A program made the translations under genes and the position numbers. Positions 16,405 through 26,562 of a stretch of DNA of 64,000 bases are shown one piece after another. The notes under the pieces are model-generated. The model was not told the DNA's origin. It worked only from the letters and a program-made list of their open reading frames with translations, and searched no databases. The stretch is taken from NCBI GenBank assembly GCA_014332815.1, contig JACSZT010000006.1, positions 1 to 64,000 of the forward strand. Reading direction: 5' to 3'. Position 1 is the first letter of the stretch; the number at the start of each line of letters is the position of its first letter. Source of the DNA: Weissella confusa (GTDB lineage: Bacteria > Bacillota > Bacilli > Lactobacillales > Lactobacillaceae).

Positions 16405-17778
16405 ATGGCTAAAACGAAAACACAATTTGTATGTTCGAATTGTGGTTATGTATCACAACGCTATATGGGACGATGCGCTAACTGTGGGGCTTGGGGCACG
16501 TTCGTTGAAGAGGTTGTCCAACCTGAAAAGGCAGACCGCAAATCACGTGTTAACTTGGCTGGTCAAATTGCCCGTGTTGAACGTTTGGGTGAGGTCAGCA
16601 TCGAAGAAACGCCACGTGTTGATACATCAATTGATGAATTCAACCGTGTCTTGGGTGGTGGTGTCGTACCTGGTTCAATGGTGCTAATCGGTGGTGATCC
16701 TGGTATTGGAAAGTCAACGTTGCTTCTACAGGTTTCAAGTCAATTGGCAAACCACGGTGGCACGATTTTGTATGTCGCTGGTGAGGAAAGTGCGTCACAA
16801 ATCAAGTTACGAGCTGAACGTTTGGGTGTGAAGGGGGATGCTGATTTCTTCCTTTATCCTGAAACGGACATGACGCAAATTCGTAAGGCTATCGATGAAA
16901 CGAAGCCAGATTACGTTATCATTGACTCAATTCAAACGATGCAACAACCCGACGTGTCATCAGCGGTTGGATCGGTTGCCCAAATTCGTGAAACGACAGC
17001 TGAGTTGCTACAAATCGCCAAGACAAATGGCATTACCATCTTCATCGTCGGTCACGTGACCAAGGATGGGGCCATCGCTGGTCCGAAGATTTTGGAGCAC
17101 ATGGTTGATACAGTGTTGTACTTCGAAGGTGATAACCAACGTAGCTTCCGTTTGTTGCGTGCGGTTAAAAATCGTTTTGGTTCAACGAATGAGTTGGGTG
17201 TCTTTGAAATGAACGAAAGCGGCTTGGCTGAAGTAACTAATCCATCAGGTCTTTTCTTAGAAGAGCGCCTAGATGATGCCAGTGGTTCAGCAGTTGTGAT
17301 TGCGATGGAAGGGTCACGCCCAATCTTGGTTGAAGTCCAAGCTTTGGTAACGCCAACGGTCTTTGGTAATGCACAACGCACTGCTTCAGGTATTGACCGT
17401 AATCGGATTTCATTGTTGATGGCAGTTTTGGAAAAGCGTGCGAACTTGTTGCTACAAAATCAAGATGCGTACGTTCGAGCTGCCGGAGGCGTAAAATTAG
17501 ATGAGCCAGCCATTGACTTGGCGATTGCCATCGCGATTGCATCAAGCTACCGTGACAAGGGGACTCGTCCAACGGATGCTTTTGTTGGTGAAATTGGTTT
17601 GACTGGTGAGATTCGTCGTGTGCCCAATGTCGTTGACCGTATTTTGGAAGCTAAGAAATTAGGTTTCAAGCGCGTATTTGTACCAAAGCATGCAGTTGAT
17701 ACGATGAAAGAGATTTCTGGTATTCAAGTTATCGGTGTCGCAACGTTGACGGATGCGCTACGTTTGGCACTGGATTAG
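16405..17778 (+). CDS. radA: DNA repair protein RadA
   Basis: 457 residues. Domains: N-terminal zinc finger ([20 protein letters not shown]), RecA-like ATPase with Walker [13 protein letters not shown], the RadA-specific [15 protein letters not shown] motif, and a C-terminal Lon-protease-like domain. RadA is a branch-migration motor that extends RecA-mediated strand exchange and processes recombination intermediates. The stop overlaps the GTG that precedes the next gene's start. Classic Firmicute order: dut-radA-PIN/TRAM-gltX. Confidence 0.96.
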   Translation: MAKTKTQFVCSNCGYVSQRYMGRCANCGAWGTFVEEVVQPEKADRKSRVNLAGQIARVERLGEVSIEETPRVDTSIDEFNRVLGGGVVPGSMVLIGGDPGIGKSTLLLQVSSQLANHGGTILYVAGEESASQIKLRAERLGVKGDADFFLYPETDMTQIRKAIDETKPDYVIIDSIQTMQQPDVSSAVGSVAQIRETTAELLQIAKTNGITIFIVGHVTKDGAIAGPKILEHMVDTVLYFEGDNQRSFRLLRAVKNRFGSTNELGVFEMNESGLAEVTNPSGLFLEERLDDASGSAVVIAMEGSRPILVEVQALVTPTVFGNAQRTASGIDRNRISLLMAVLEKRANLLLQNQDAYVRAAGGVKLDEPAIDLAIAIAIASSYRDKGTRPTDAFVGEIGLTGEIRRVPNVVDRILEAKKLGFKRVFVPKHAVDTMKEISGIQVIGVATLTDALRLALD

Positions 17779-17789
17779 TGAGGAAACTT

Positions 17790-18893
17790 ATGCGAAAACG
17801 AATTATACAAGCAGCATTCTTTGTTGCTGGTGGTGGCTTAGCGGTCACGTTAATGCCAATTGTTTGGCGGATTATGAATCAACATAATCAAATTTGGTTA
17901 AACAATGCCATCGTGAATTTTATTATTGGTGCCATTATTTTTTGGTTATTGAGTTTGGCACTATGGCGTCCGGTTGATCAAGGGATTCGTAAGATTGAAG
18001 CCTACTTGAATCAACAGTCGCCAGTTGTTTTGTTGATTGGTTCAGTGTCAACGTTGATTGGTTTGGCATTGGCTGTCTTGGTAACTGTCCCATTGCAACG
18101 CACAGGTAATTTCTTTTTAAGTGCAGTTATTCCAGTTTTTGTGATGTTGCTATTTGGTTATCTTGGTTTCCGTTTGGGCACAACGCGTATTGATGAATGG
18201 CGTACGTTGGTGCCAAACTTCAACAACATGACGAAGCGCGTTCGTCCGCGTCGTTCAGCAAATCAAAGTGATGTGTTGTCTGACGAAGAAACGAACTATC
18301 ACCACTACAAGATTTTGGATACGAACATTTTGATTGATGGTCGTATTGCTGATTTGGTGCAAACGGGCTTCATCGAAGGAACGCTGTTGGTACCGAACTT
18401 TGTCTTGTATGAGTTGCAATACATTGCCGATGCAGGTGAATCAATCAAGCGTGTCCGTGGTCGACGTGGATTGGATATTTTGAACGAACTACGTGAAACG
18501 GACGCGATTCCACTCGAAATGTGGGAAGGTGATTACGAAGACATCAAGGAAGTTGATGAAAAGCTAATCCGCCTTGCAAAGGATGTGAATGGTATCTTGG
18601 TGACCAACGATTACAACCTGAACAAGGTCACAAAGTTCCAAAACGTCGAAGTCTTGAACATCAACGAGTTGGCTGGTGCCTTGCGTCCACGTGTGGCTGT
18701 TGGTGACCGTTTGACGGTGACGTTGGTTAAGAATGGAACTGAGCGCCAACAAGCGGTTGGTTACCTAGATGACGGCACGATGGTGGTTGCTGAAGAAGGT
18801 CGCGACCACCTGCAAGAAACCGTTGCTGTGGAAGTGACGTCAGCTTTGCAGACCGATGCCGGACGTATGATCTTCGGTATTGTGGTGGATTAA
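17790..18893 (+). CDS. PIN/TRAM-domain membrane protein (YacL type)
   Basis: 367 residues from ATG 17790 (GTGAGG as ribosome binding site; GTG 17778 overlaps the radA stop and is a less likely start). Four membrane segments in the first 140 residues, then a PIN nuclease domain starting KILDTNILIDGRIADL with its conserved acidic residues (D of LDTN, E of YELQ, D of VTNDYNL), and a C-terminal TRAM RNA-binding domain (LRPRVAVGDRLTVTLVKNG). YacL-family proteins are predicted membrane-bound RNases; substrate unknown. It lies between radA and gltX as in Bacillus relatives. Confidence 0.9.
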   Translation: MRKRIIQAAFFVAGGGLAVTLMPIVWRIMNQHNQIWLNNAIVNFIIGAIIFWLLSLALWRPVDQGIRKIEAYLNQQSPVVLLIGSVSTLIGLALAVLVTVPLQRTGNFFLSAVIPVFVMLLFGYLGFRLGTTRIDEWRTLVPNFNNMTKRVRPRRSANQSDVLSDEETNYHHYKILDTNILIDGRIADLVQTGFIEGTLLVPNFVLYELQYIADAGESIKRVRGRRGLDILNELRETDAIPLEMWEGDYEDIKEVDEKLIRLAKDVNGILVTNDYNLNKVTKFQNVEVLNINELAGALRPRVAVGDRLTVTLVKNGTERQQAVGYLDDGTMVVAEEGRDHLQETVAVEVTSALQTDAGRMIFGIVVD

Positions 18894-18972
18894 GTAATTA
18901 ACATTGAAACCCATGAAAAACCGCGGTATATTAGTAAGCGGTATTATAAACAGAAAAGAAGGAATAGACAGA

Positions 18973-20469
18973 ATGGCTGAGACTACTGAGAAGAAGATTC
19001 GTGTTCGATATGCTCCATCTCCAACTGGGCACCTACACATCGGAAACGCACGTACGGCATTGTTTAACTGGTTGTACGCACGTCACCACAAGGGTGAATT
19101 TGTTATCCGTATTGAGGACACTGACCAAGCACGTAACATTGCGGACGGTGAGAAGTCACAGTTGGATAATTTGGCATGGTTGGGATTGGACTGGGACGAA
19201 TCTCCAGCTAACCCAGGAAAGTATGGTCCATACCGTCAATCAGAACGTTTGGACATCTACAAGCCATTGATTCAAGAGTTGTTGGATCGTGGTTTGGCAT
19301 ACAAGTCATACAAGACATCTGAAGAATTGGAAGCAGAGCGTGAGGCACAAATCGCTGCTAAGCAAGCCCCACACTACGTTTACGAATACGAAGGCATGAA
19401 CGACGAACAAATCGCCGCTGCACAAGCCGAGGCAGAAGCTAAGGGCTTGCCAGCTGTTGTTCGTTTCCGTGTACCTGAAGACAAGCCATACGCATGGGAT
19501 GACATCGTTAAGGGGCACGTTGAGATTAACTCAAACACTATCGGTGGTGACTGGGTTATCCAAAAGGCTGACGGTATGCCAACGTACAACTTTGCCGTTG
19601 TTGTTGACGACCACATGATGGAAATCTCACACGTTTTGCGTGGGGATGACCACGTGTCAAACACGCCAAAGCAATTGATGATTTACGAAGCCTTTGGTTG
19701 GGAAGCCCCAATCTTCGGTCACATGACGTTGATTATCAACGCTGAGACGGGTAAGAAGTTGTCAAAGCGTGACGAGTCAATCTTGCAATTTATCGAGCAA
19801 TACCGTGAGTTGGGATACTTGCCAGAAGCAATGTTGAACTTCATCGTATTGTTGGGATGGTCTCCAGTTGGTGAGAAGGAAATCTTCAACAAGAACCAAT
19901 TGGTTAAGATGTTTGACGAAACCCGTTTGTCAAAGTCACCAGCCAAGTTCGATAACAAGAAGCTTGAATGGATCAACAACCAATGGATTAAGACGGCTGA
20001 CCAAAACATGGTCTTCGACAAGATGATGCAACAACTTGTTAAGGCTGACTTGGTTAACCCAGCTGAATTGACGGCTGAAAAGATGCAATGGTTGCGTTCA
20101 GTGATGAACGTTTACATGGACGGTGTATCATACACGTCACAAATTGTACCTTTGGTAAAGCCAGTATTCTTCGAGATGCCTGCTGCTGATGAGATTACTG
20201 ATTCAGCTAAGGAATGGATGGCTGCTGAAAACGTACCAGCTATGTTGAACTTGTTCATCGAGAAGTTGGAAGCAATGCCATTGTTTACGGCTGCTGCAAT
20301 CTTGAATGCAATCCGCGAGATTCAAAACGAAATGGACGTCAAGGCACGTGCTTTGTGGAACCCATTGCGTATTGCAACGACGCGTGAGGAGCAAGGTCCA
20401 AACCTTGGTGAATTGCTAGAATTGCTAGGACGCGAGCAAACAATCGCAAACATCCGCGAGTTCTTGTAA
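18973..20469 (+). CDS. gltX: Glutamyl-tRNA synthetase
   Basis: 498 residues from ATG 18973 (AGAAGGA upstream); frame extends to 18904 but without a good ribosome binding site. It charges tRNA-Glu, and probably tRNA-Gln for later amidation, with glutamate. Class I motifs: HIGH as [13 protein letters not shown] near residue 22 and KMSKS as KKLSKRDES near residue 262. The C-terminal anticodon-binding helical domain is complete. Length is standard. Highly biased core codon use. Confidence 0.96.
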   Translation: MAETTEKKIRVRYAPSPTGHLHIGNARTALFNWLYARHHKGEFVIRIEDTDQARNIADGEKSQLDNLAWLGLDWDESPANPGKYGPYRQSERLDIYKPLIQELLDRGLAYKSYKTSEELEAEREAQIAAKQAPHYVYEYEGMNDEQIAAAQAEAEAKGLPAVVRFRVPEDKPYAWDDIVKGHVEINSNTIGGDWVIQKADGMPTYNFAVVVDDHMMEISHVLRGDDHVSNTPKQLMIYEAFGWEAPIFGHMTLIINAETGKKLSKRDESILQFIEQYRELGYLPEAMLNFIVLLGWSPVGEKEIFNKNQLVKMFDETRLSKSPAKFDNKKLEWINNQWIKTADQNMVFDKMMQQLVKADLVNPAELTAEKMQWLRSVMNVYMDGVSYTSQIVPLVKPVFFEMPAADEITDSAKEWMAAENVPAMLNLFIEKLEAMPLFTAAAILNAIREIQNEMDVKARALWNPLRIATTREEQGPNLGELLELLGREQTIANIREFL

Positions 20470-20485
20470 AATTAAACAACAAATT

Positions 20486-20519
20486 AAGTCCAGTGCCTTT
20501 GTGGTGCTGGATTTTTTTG
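20486..20519 (+). terminator. Intrinsic terminator of gltX
   Basis: TCCAGTGCC / GGTGCTGGA with a four-base loop and TTTTTTT. Outer AACAAC / GTTGTT bases extend the stem. Confidence 0.85.
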
Positions 20520-20524
20520 TTGTT

Positions 20525-20739
20525 GGTGTGTGTCGTCGCTATCGCGCCGAGCGTATAGACCCAAGTGGACCTTGACCCGTGGGTGTGGGTTCTTAGCGGG
20601 TTTCCCGCTTAGAGCCACGAGGAGGTAAAGGTGTACGCTGCAACGCAGTGGACTCCGCTCCCCACAGGTCATGGTCCACTTGGGTTAGCGAGCCAAAAGA
20701 AGGGGCAGGTCACTCCGACCGTAAGGGAGGACACATACC
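20525..20739 (+). ncRNA. Candidate structured non-coding RNA, family not identified
   Basis: This 215-base stretch is G+C-rich and closes on itself. Ten-base P1: 20525-20534 with 20730-20739. A perfect 13-base helix ACCCAAGTGGACC (20559-20571) pairs with 20673-20685, continued by GACC/GGTC and GTGGG/CCCAC. Within it are hairpins TCTTAGCGGG-TTT-CCCGCTTAGA (about 20590-20613) and CTGC-AAC-GCAG; GGTC-ACTCC-GACC lies at 20708-20720. No frame with a ribosome binding site covers it. It lacks the tell-tale motifs of RNase P, SRP RNA, tmRNA and T-boxes as I know them. A raiA-motif or 6S-like RNA are untested possibilities. It could be free-standing or a secA leader. Confidence 0.6.
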
Positions 20740-20862
20740 ACTAGCTCCCACTTACCACATATTCAAAAATAATGCACACAATCAGCGTTGTGAGTGTGTT
20801 AAAATATTTGTTAGTACCATTAGCTGTAACAGCTAGTGAAGACAAGAGGGAATAGGTAAAAG

Positions 20863-23229
20863 ATGGCTAATCCATTACGTAAAATTATTGAGAGTGATAA
20901 GGGGACAATGCGTCGCTTGAACCGCCTTGCGGATCAAGTTGAAGCACATGCCGATGAGATGGCAGCCCTTTCTGATGAAGAACTACAAGCAAAGACGCCT
21001 TACTTGCGTGACTTGTTGAAGCAAGGCAAGACGTTGGATGATATTTTGCCGGAAGCATTCGCGGTTGTCCGTGAAGGTGCACGTCGTGTCTTGGGATTGT
21101 ACCCATTCCGTGTGCAAATCATGGGATCTGCCGTTTTGCACGGTGGAAACATCGCTGAAATGCGTACCGGTGAAGGTAAGACGTTGACGGCCACGATGGC
21201 GGTTTATTTGAACGCGTTGCCACAAGAAGGTGTTCACGTTGTCACGGTTAACGAGTACTTGTCTGCTCGTGACGGTGAGGAAATGGGTGAATTGTACAAG
21301 TGGCTTGGTTTGACGGTTGGTATCAACGGTTCAGAAATGTCACCAGATGAGAAGCGTGCTGCGTACAACGCAGATATTACGTACACGACTAACTCAGAAA
21401 TCGGATTTGACTACTTGCGTGACAACATGGTTGCCCGTAAGGAAGACCGTGTACAACGTCCATTGAACTTCGCATTGGTCGACGAAACTGACTCAATCTT
21501 GATTGACGAAGCGCGTACGCCGTTGATTATTTCTGGTGCACCAGCACAAGAAAGCACACAATTGTACATCCGCGCTGATCGTTTCGTTAAGTCATTGACG
21601 AAGGAAGAAGACTTTACGGTCGACGAAGAATCAAAGACGGTTTTGTTGCAAGACGAAGGTATTAAGAAGGCTGAGCGTTACTTCAACCTTGAAAACTTGT
21701 ACGATTCAGGCAACACAGCTTTGACTCACCACATTGATCAATCATTGCGTGCCAACTACACGATGTTCAACAACAAGGACTACGTTGTCCGTGATGGCGA
21801 AGTTGTGTTGGTTGATGCGTTCTCAGGACGTATTCAAGAAGGTCGTCGTTTCTCTGATGGATTGCACCAAGCCTTGGAAGCCAAGGAACAAGTTCAAATC
21901 CAAGAAGATAACCGTGCGATGGCTTCAATCACGTACCAAAACTTGTTCCGTCGTTACAAGAAGTTGTCAGGTATGACTGGAACGGCCAAGACTGAAGCGG
22001 AAGAGTTCCGTGAGATTTACAACATGGAAATTGTTGAAATCCCAACGAACCGTCCAATTCAACGTGTCGACGAACCAGATTTGTTGTACCCTAACTTGCG
22101 CTCAAAGTTCTTGGCCGTGGTTGAATTGGTTAAGGAATTGCACGCCAAGGGGCAACCAATCTTGATTGGTACGGTTGCCGTTGAGACTTCAGAATTGTTG
22201 TCACAATTGTTGGACCGTGAAGGTATTCCGCACAACGTGTTGAACGCCAAGAACCACGCCAAGGAAGCTGAAATCGTTGCCAACGCTGGTCAACGTGGTG
22301 CCGTTACGATTGCCACTAACATGGCCGGTCGTGGAACTGACATCAAGCTTGGCCCTGGTGTTTCTGATTTGGGTGGCTTGGCCGTTATCGGAACTGAGCG
22401 TCACGAATCTCGTCGTATCGACAACCAGTTGCGTGGACGTGCTGGTCGTCAAGGTGACAAGGGATACTCACAATTCTTCTTGTCATTGGAAGACGATTTG
22501 ATGATTCGTTTCGGTGGTGAGCGTATCAAGACGATGATGGAACGCATGAACTTGGCTGATGAAGATGCTGTGATCAAGAACCGCTTGATTACGCGTTCTG
22601 TTGAGTCAGCACAAAAGCGTGTCGAAGGTAACAACTACGATTCACGTAAGAACGTTTTGCAATACGATGATGTTATGTCGCAACAACGTAACACGTTCTA
22701 TGCAAACCGTAACCAAGTTATCGATGAAGAAAAGTCATTGCGCAATGTTATTTTGCCAATGGTTGAGCGTACTATCGGACGTGTTGTTGATCGTCATGCT
22801 TTGGGTAAGACTGAAGAATGGGATTTGCAATCAATCGTTGACTTCGCCGGGGCTGTTTTGATTCCTGAGGATTCAATTACGGTCGCTGACCTTGAGGGTA
22901 AGAGCCAACAAGAAATCAAGGATTACTTGTATGGTCGTGCCAAGGAAGTCTACGAAGACAAGCGTTCTGCTTTGGTTGATGATGAGCAAATGCTACAATT
23001 CACACGCGTGGTTATCTTGCGTGTGGTTGACTCACAATGGACGGACCACATGGACGCCATGAACCAATTGCGTGATGCTATCCAATTGCGTGGTTACGGT
23101 CAATTGAACCCATTGATTGAGTATCAAAACGAAGGTTTCCGTATGTTTGAAGAAATGATTGCTGGTATTGAATATGATGCAACGCGTCTATTCATGAAGT
23201 CAGAAATCCGTCAAAACTTGCGTGCATAA
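20863..23229 (+). CDS. secA: Preprotein translocase ATPase SecA
   Basis: 788 residues. It is the motor that drives unfolded preproteins through SecYEG. Walker A is [13 protein letters not shown] (about 101), the DEAD-like box is [16 protein letters not shown] (about 207), and motif VI is [15 protein letters not shown] near 520. The protein ends at [11 protein letters not shown] and lacks the cysteine-rich SEC-C tail found in Bacillus and Escherichia SecA, so SecB or lipid contacts through that tail are absent. Followed by prfB at 73 bases, the usual Firmicute order; an hpf gene, often upstream of secA, is missing here. Confidence 0.97.
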   Translation: MANPLRKIIESDKGTMRRLNRLADQVEAHADEMAALSDEELQAKTPYLRDLLKQGKTLDDILPEAFAVVREGARRVLGLYPFRVQIMGSAVLHGGNIAEMRTGEGKTLTATMAVYLNALPQEGVHVVTVNEYLSARDGEEMGELYKWLGLTVGINGSEMSPDEKRAAYNADITYTTNSEIGFDYLRDNMVARKEDRVQRPLNFALVDETDSILIDEARTPLIISGAPAQESTQLYIRADRFVKSLTKEEDFTVDEESKTVLLQDEGIKKAERYFNLENLYDSGNTALTHHIDQSLRANYTMFNNKDYVVRDGEVVLVDAFSGRIQEGRRFSDGLHQALEAKEQVQIQEDNRAMASITYQNLFRRYKKLSGMTGTAKTEAEEFREIYNMEIVEIPTNRPIQRVDEPDLLYPNLRSKFLAVVELVKELHAKGQPILIGTVAVETSELLSQLLDREGIPHNVLNAKNHAKEAEIVANAGQRGAVTIATNMAGRGTDIKLGPGVSDLGGLAVIGTERHESRRIDNQLRGRAGRQGDKGYSQFFLSLEDDLMIRFGGERIKTMMERMNLADEDAVIKNRLITRSVESAQKRVEGNNYDSRKNVLQYDDVMSQQRNTFYANRNQVIDEEKSLRNVILPMVERTIGRVVDRHALGKTEEWDLQSIVDFAGAVLIPEDSITVADLEGKSQQEIKDYLYGRAKEVYEDKRSALVDDEQMLQFTRVVILRVVDSQWTDHMDAMNQLRDAIQLRGYGQLNPLIEYQNEGFRMFEEMIAGIEYDATRLFMKSEIRQNLRA

Positions 23230-23302
23230 ATGTTATTGGAGGGGAAAGTTAGTTGCGACTGGCTTTCCTTTTTCGCATTAGAGAGTTGAGGTTATAGAGA
23301 AA

Positions 23303-24418
23303 ATGGAGCTATCAGAAGCACGTCGCTCATTAGCTGAGATGTCAGAAGAGATTACGAAGTTTGGTGAGTCTCTGGACTTGGATGCTTTGAACGATGAAAT
23401 CGCGGCTAACGAAGACGAAATGGTTCACCCAGATTTCTGGAATGACAATGTTGCGGCGCAGAAGGTGATTGATGCCAACAACATCTTGAAAGGTCGCCGT
23501 GATGACTACTTGAACTTGACAGCTGGCGTAGAGAACGTTGAGACGGCACTTGAACTATTGGCTGAATTGCCTGATGAAGACATGCAAGCTGAGATGGAAG
23601 CGGACTTGCAAAAGTTGTCAGACGACCTAGAGAGCTACCGTTTGGCACAATTGTTGAACGAGCCATATGACAAGAACAACGCCATCTTGGAAATTCACCC
23701 AGGGTCTGGTGGAACCGAGTCTGCCGACTGGGGTGCCAACTTGCAACGCATGTACACGCGTTGGGCTGAGCGCCACGGCTTTAAGGTCGAAATTATGGAT
23801 TACCACCCTGGCGATGTCGCTGGTATTGACTCAGCCACATTGATGATTACGGGACACAATGCTTATGGTTACCTACGTTCAGAACGTGGGGTACACCGTT
23901 TTGTCCGTATTTCACCATTTGATTCAGCTGGTCGTCGTCACACGTCATTCGTATCAATTGATGTCATGCCTGAATTGGATGACTCAGTTGAAGTTGATAT
24001 TAACCCAGCTGACGTTAAAATGGACGTTTACCGTGCCTCTGGTGCCGGTGGACAGCACATCAACAAGACGTCATCTGCTGTGCGTTTGACTCACATTCCA
24101 ACAGGTATCGTTGTTGCCTCACAACAACAACGTTCACAATTCCAAAACAAGGATACGGCCTATGCTATGTTGCGTGCGAAGTTGTATCAATTGGAAATGG
24201 ATAAGAAGGAAAAGGAACGTGCATCGATTGCTGGCGAGCAATTGGAAAACGGTTGGGGATCACAAATCCGCTCATACGTTTTCCAACCATACCGCATGGT
24301 TAAGGATCACCGTACGAACTTTGAATCAGGTAACCCACAAGGTGTCATGGATGGTGATTTGGATCCATTCATTAATTCATACCTACGTTGGAAGTTAGCT
24401 GAACAAAATCCAGACTAA
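23303..24418 (+). CDS. prfB: Peptide chain release factor 2
   Basis: 371 residues. It recognises UGA and UAA stop codons and triggers peptide release. Stop-codon-reading SPF appears in VRISPFDSAGRRH and the catalytic GGQ in RASGAGGQHINKTSS. Many prfB genes contain an in-frame UGA near codon 25 with a programmed +1 shift; here the frame is uninterrupted from ATG (MELSEARRSLAEMSEE), so that autoregulation is absent. Probably co-transcribed with secA; ends at a strong terminator. Confidence 0.96.
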   Translation: MELSEARRSLAEMSEEITKFGESLDLDALNDEIAANEDEMVHPDFWNDNVAAQKVIDANNILKGRRDDYLNLTAGVENVETALELLAELPDEDMQAEMEADLQKLSDDLESYRLAQLLNEPYDKNNAILEIHPGSGGTESADWGANLQRMYTRWAERHGFKVEIMDYHPGDVAGIDSATLMITGHNAYGYLRSERGVHRFVRISPFDSAGRRHTSFVSIDVMPELDDSVEVDINPADVKMDVYRASGAGGQHINKTSSAVRLTHIPTGIVVASQQQRSQFQNKDTAYAMLRAKLYQLEMDKKEKERASIAGEQLENGWGSQIRSYVFQPYRMVKDHRTNFESGNPQGVMDGDLDPFINSYLRWKLAEQNPD

Positions 24419-24423
24419 AAACT

Positions 24424-24461
24424 AAAGGACTGCCAAACACGAGGTTTGGCAGTCCTTTTCT
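24424..24461. terminator. Intrinsic terminator of secA-prfB
   Basis: Perfect 15-base arms AAAGGACTGCCAAAC / GTTTGGCAGTCCTTT with a five-base loop and a T run. Confidence 0.9.
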
Positions 24462-24671
24462 GTAGGTATGACGAAGTTTGGAATTTACTGAAATATTTGT
24501 GGCGAATTTACGAGTTGTTTAAAGTGGATTCATGAAGTCGGTGGCAAAGTGTCGTTCGTCGTGGTATTATTCGTACATTGTTTCGTATTTAATCGAGAAT
24601 GTTCGGGGGAACGACTGGATTAAGTAAACTTAGTACTTTAAAATGACTTTTTTAACCATGGGGGGATAAAA

Positions 24672-25562
24672 ATGGGTATCGTAAATGCATCAGAAATGAT
24701 TGCGCAAGCACACGCACAAGGATATGCGGTAGCGCACTTCAACACGAATAATTTGGAATGGACACAAGCAATCTTGCGTGCGGCGGAAAGCCAAAAGGCG
24801 CCGGTGATTATCGCAGCATCAATGGGCGCTATTAAGTACATGGGTGGCACGAAGATGGTAGCTGACATGGTGCGTGATTTAGTTGAGAGTATGGCGATTA
24901 CGGTGCCGGTAGCGATTCACTTGGATCACGGTAATCTAGAGATGGCGTACCAAGCGATGAATGATGGTTTCACATCAGTTATGTTTGACGGGTCTGATTT
25001 ACCATTTGAAGAAAACCTGCGCGAAACCAAGGCTTTGGTGGCTAAGGCCTCTGAATTGGGCGTTAGTGTCGAGGCTGAAGTTGGGTCAATTGGTGGTGTC
25101 GAAGATGGCATTGTTGGACTAGGTGAAATTGCTGATAAGCAACAAGTTGTTGAAATGGCTAACACGGGTATCGACATGCTAGCAGCTGGCATCGGCAACA
25201 TTCACGGGGCTTACCCAGAAGATTTTGCTGGTCTAGATTTGGGGGCGCTAACTGAGTTTGAAGCAGCGACGCGTCATGAGATGCCATTTGTCTTGCACGG
25301 GGCTTCTGGTTTGCCTGAGGACGAAATCCAAACGGCGATCACGCTTGGCGTGGCTAAGATTAACATTAATTCGCAATTGCAATGGGCATTCCACAACGCA
25401 TTGCGTGAGTTCATTGTGACAGATCGCGATTTGGAAGGCACTAACTACGATCCACGTAAGTTGCTTCGTTCAGGTGTCGACGCTGCGCAACAAGCTGCTG
25501 AAGAGATGATTCAAATGCTTGGGTCAGCGAATAAGGCACAAGTAACACTAACAAAGGCATAA
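24672..25562 (+). CDS. fba: Class II fructose-bisphosphate aldolase family protein
   Basis: 296 residues with a GGGGGGA ribosome binding site. Class II (zinc) aldolase features: AVAHFNTNNLEW near the start, zinc-site HLDHG (VAIHLDHGNLEMAYQAM), VEAEVGSIGGVEDG, GIGNIHGAYP with a metal-binding His, and VLHGASGLPEDEI. It could act on fructose-1,6-bisphosphate or on tagatose-1,6-bisphosphate; the sequence alone does not decide. Weissella ferment glucose by the phosphoketolase route, so a role in gluconeogenesis or ketose use is plausible. It precedes a nucleotidase gene by 22 bases. Confidence 0.85.
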   Translation: MGIVNASEMIAQAHAQGYAVAHFNTNNLEWTQAILRAAESQKAPVIIAASMGAIKYMGGTKMVADMVRDLVESMAITVPVAIHLDHGNLEMAYQAMNDGFTSVMFDGSDLPFEENLRETKALVAKASELGVSVEAEVGSIGGVEDGIVGLGEIADKQQVVEMANTGIDMLAAGIGNIHGAYPEDFAGLDLGALTEFEAATRHEMPFVLHGASGLPEDEIQTAITLGVAKININSQLQWAFHNALREFIVTDRDLEGTNYDPRKLLRSGVDAAQQAAEEMIQMLGSANKAQVTLTKA

Positions 25563-25584
25563 TGCCGATTGCTGTGAGGGAAAG

Positions 25585-26178
25585 ATGAATAAGCCTAAAT
25601 TGTTTTTGGACATGGACAATGTCCTTGTTGATACGTTACTTATTTTGAATGCGATTGATATGGCTGGTGAGACAGTCGCTAAGCCAGATCAGATTCCAGG
25701 CATTTTTCGAGATTTGCCACCGGTACCAGGGGCGATTGACGCGGTAAATAAGTTGAACGACTATTATGAGTTATATATTTTGTCGACAGCGCCTTGGCAA
25801 AATGTGAGCGCTTGGCAAGATAAGTTGATTTGGTTGCAACATCATTTCGGTGATGATGAGAAGAGTCCATTTTATAAGCGCGTGATACTTGCACATGATA
25901 AGAGCCTAGCACGCACACCTGGTGGCATTTTGGTTGATGATCGACCATACCACGGTGCCAGTGGTTGGGATGATGCAGAGATGGATAGTCAATGGATTCA
26001 ATATGGTTATGAGCCCAAGATGACTTGGCAAACCGGTTTGGTTGAGCTATTGATTGAGGCGGCAGAAGTGTTTAAGAACGGCGACAGTATTCGAAATGCT
26101 GTTGATACGGTCATGAATGAACATCAGATTGCTGTGCACGGCGATACGGAGAAGTTCGTTAAAGCTGCATGGGAATAA
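25585..26178 (+). CDS. 5'(3')-deoxyribonucleotidase-like HAD phosphatase
   Basis: 197 residues. HAD-type motif I LFLDMDNVLVD at the N-terminus, motif II YILSTAPW with the Ser/Thr, and motif III/IV GGILVDDRPYHGASGW match the NT5C family, which removes the phosphate of (deoxy)pyrimidine nucleotides. A ribosome binding site GTGAGGGAAAG lies just upstream. It may share a transcript with the aldolase gene. The terminator lies ten bases after the stop. Substrate assignment is by family only. Confidence 0.85.
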   Translation: MNKPKLFLDMDNVLVDTLLILNAIDMAGETVAKPDQIPGIFRDLPPVPGAIDAVNKLNDYYELYILSTAPWQNVSAWQDKLIWLQHHFGDDEKSPFYKRVILAHDKSLARTPGGILVDDRPYHGASGWDDAEMDSQWIQYGYEPKMTWQTGLVELLIEAAEVFKNGDSIRNAVDTVMNEHQIAVHGDTEKFVKAAWE

Positions 26179-26186
26179 CAGACAGA

Positions 26187-26224
26187 GAAAAAGGCTTGGG
26201 TTAGTGGGAACCCAAGCCTTTTTG
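26187..26224 (+). terminator. Intrinsic terminator
   Basis: AAAAAGGCTTGGGTT / AACCCAAGCCTTTTT hairpin with a short loop, readable on both strands. Confidence 0.88.
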
Positions 26225-26562
26225 GCTATTAAAGCCACATGAAGAGAAAAAATTAGTATTTAAAGAAATACGCTTGTAAGAGATAACTTACAAGAATGAG
26301 TATAGCAAAGATGGTTAGACCGGCTGTGCCAGAGTTAGCGATTTTTAAACCACAATTTGGTACGGAAAAGGCCCTGATTTATAAATCAGGACCTTCGTAC
26401 AAAAGAAATGATGGTTAGTGGCAATAACCATATTTGGGAAAGAAAGTTGTCGCACAAAGCGACGACATACTGCATTCCTACAAACCTACCTCTAAACTAT
26501 ATCATTCGTGATAAAAGTGAGTGTGCCAATTATTAAGCAAATCATCTAACAATTTAGAACGG
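26225..26562. other. Gene-poor gap with a cruciform and a gene remnant
   Basis: Holds a 41-base imperfect palindrome at 26360-26400 (GTACG outer arms, CCTGATTTATAAATCAGG centre), which could be a terminator for the minus-strand Mga-like gene. On the minus strand, 26370 down to about 26255 reads ...FSVPNCGLKIANSGTAG followed by a hydrophobic run and a Lys-Tyr end. It resembles a decayed LPxTG anchor but has no start codon or ribosome binding site and begins just after a stop. Confidence 0.4.

Noticed and set aside
20525-20739. RNase P RNA, SRP RNA or tmRNA
   Set aside because: Their hallmark conserved sequences (for example GAGGAAAGTCC of RNase P, the GGAAGGAAGCAGC-type SRP loop, or a tag-reading frame) are not seen.
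20484-20836. Two 62-codon frames across the gltX-secA gap
   Set aside because: They lie over strongly paired RNA helices and lack ribosome binding sites.
26261-26400. Functional small gene on the minus strand
   Set aside because: The frame opens right after a stop, has no start codon or ribosome binding site, so it is at most a remnant.
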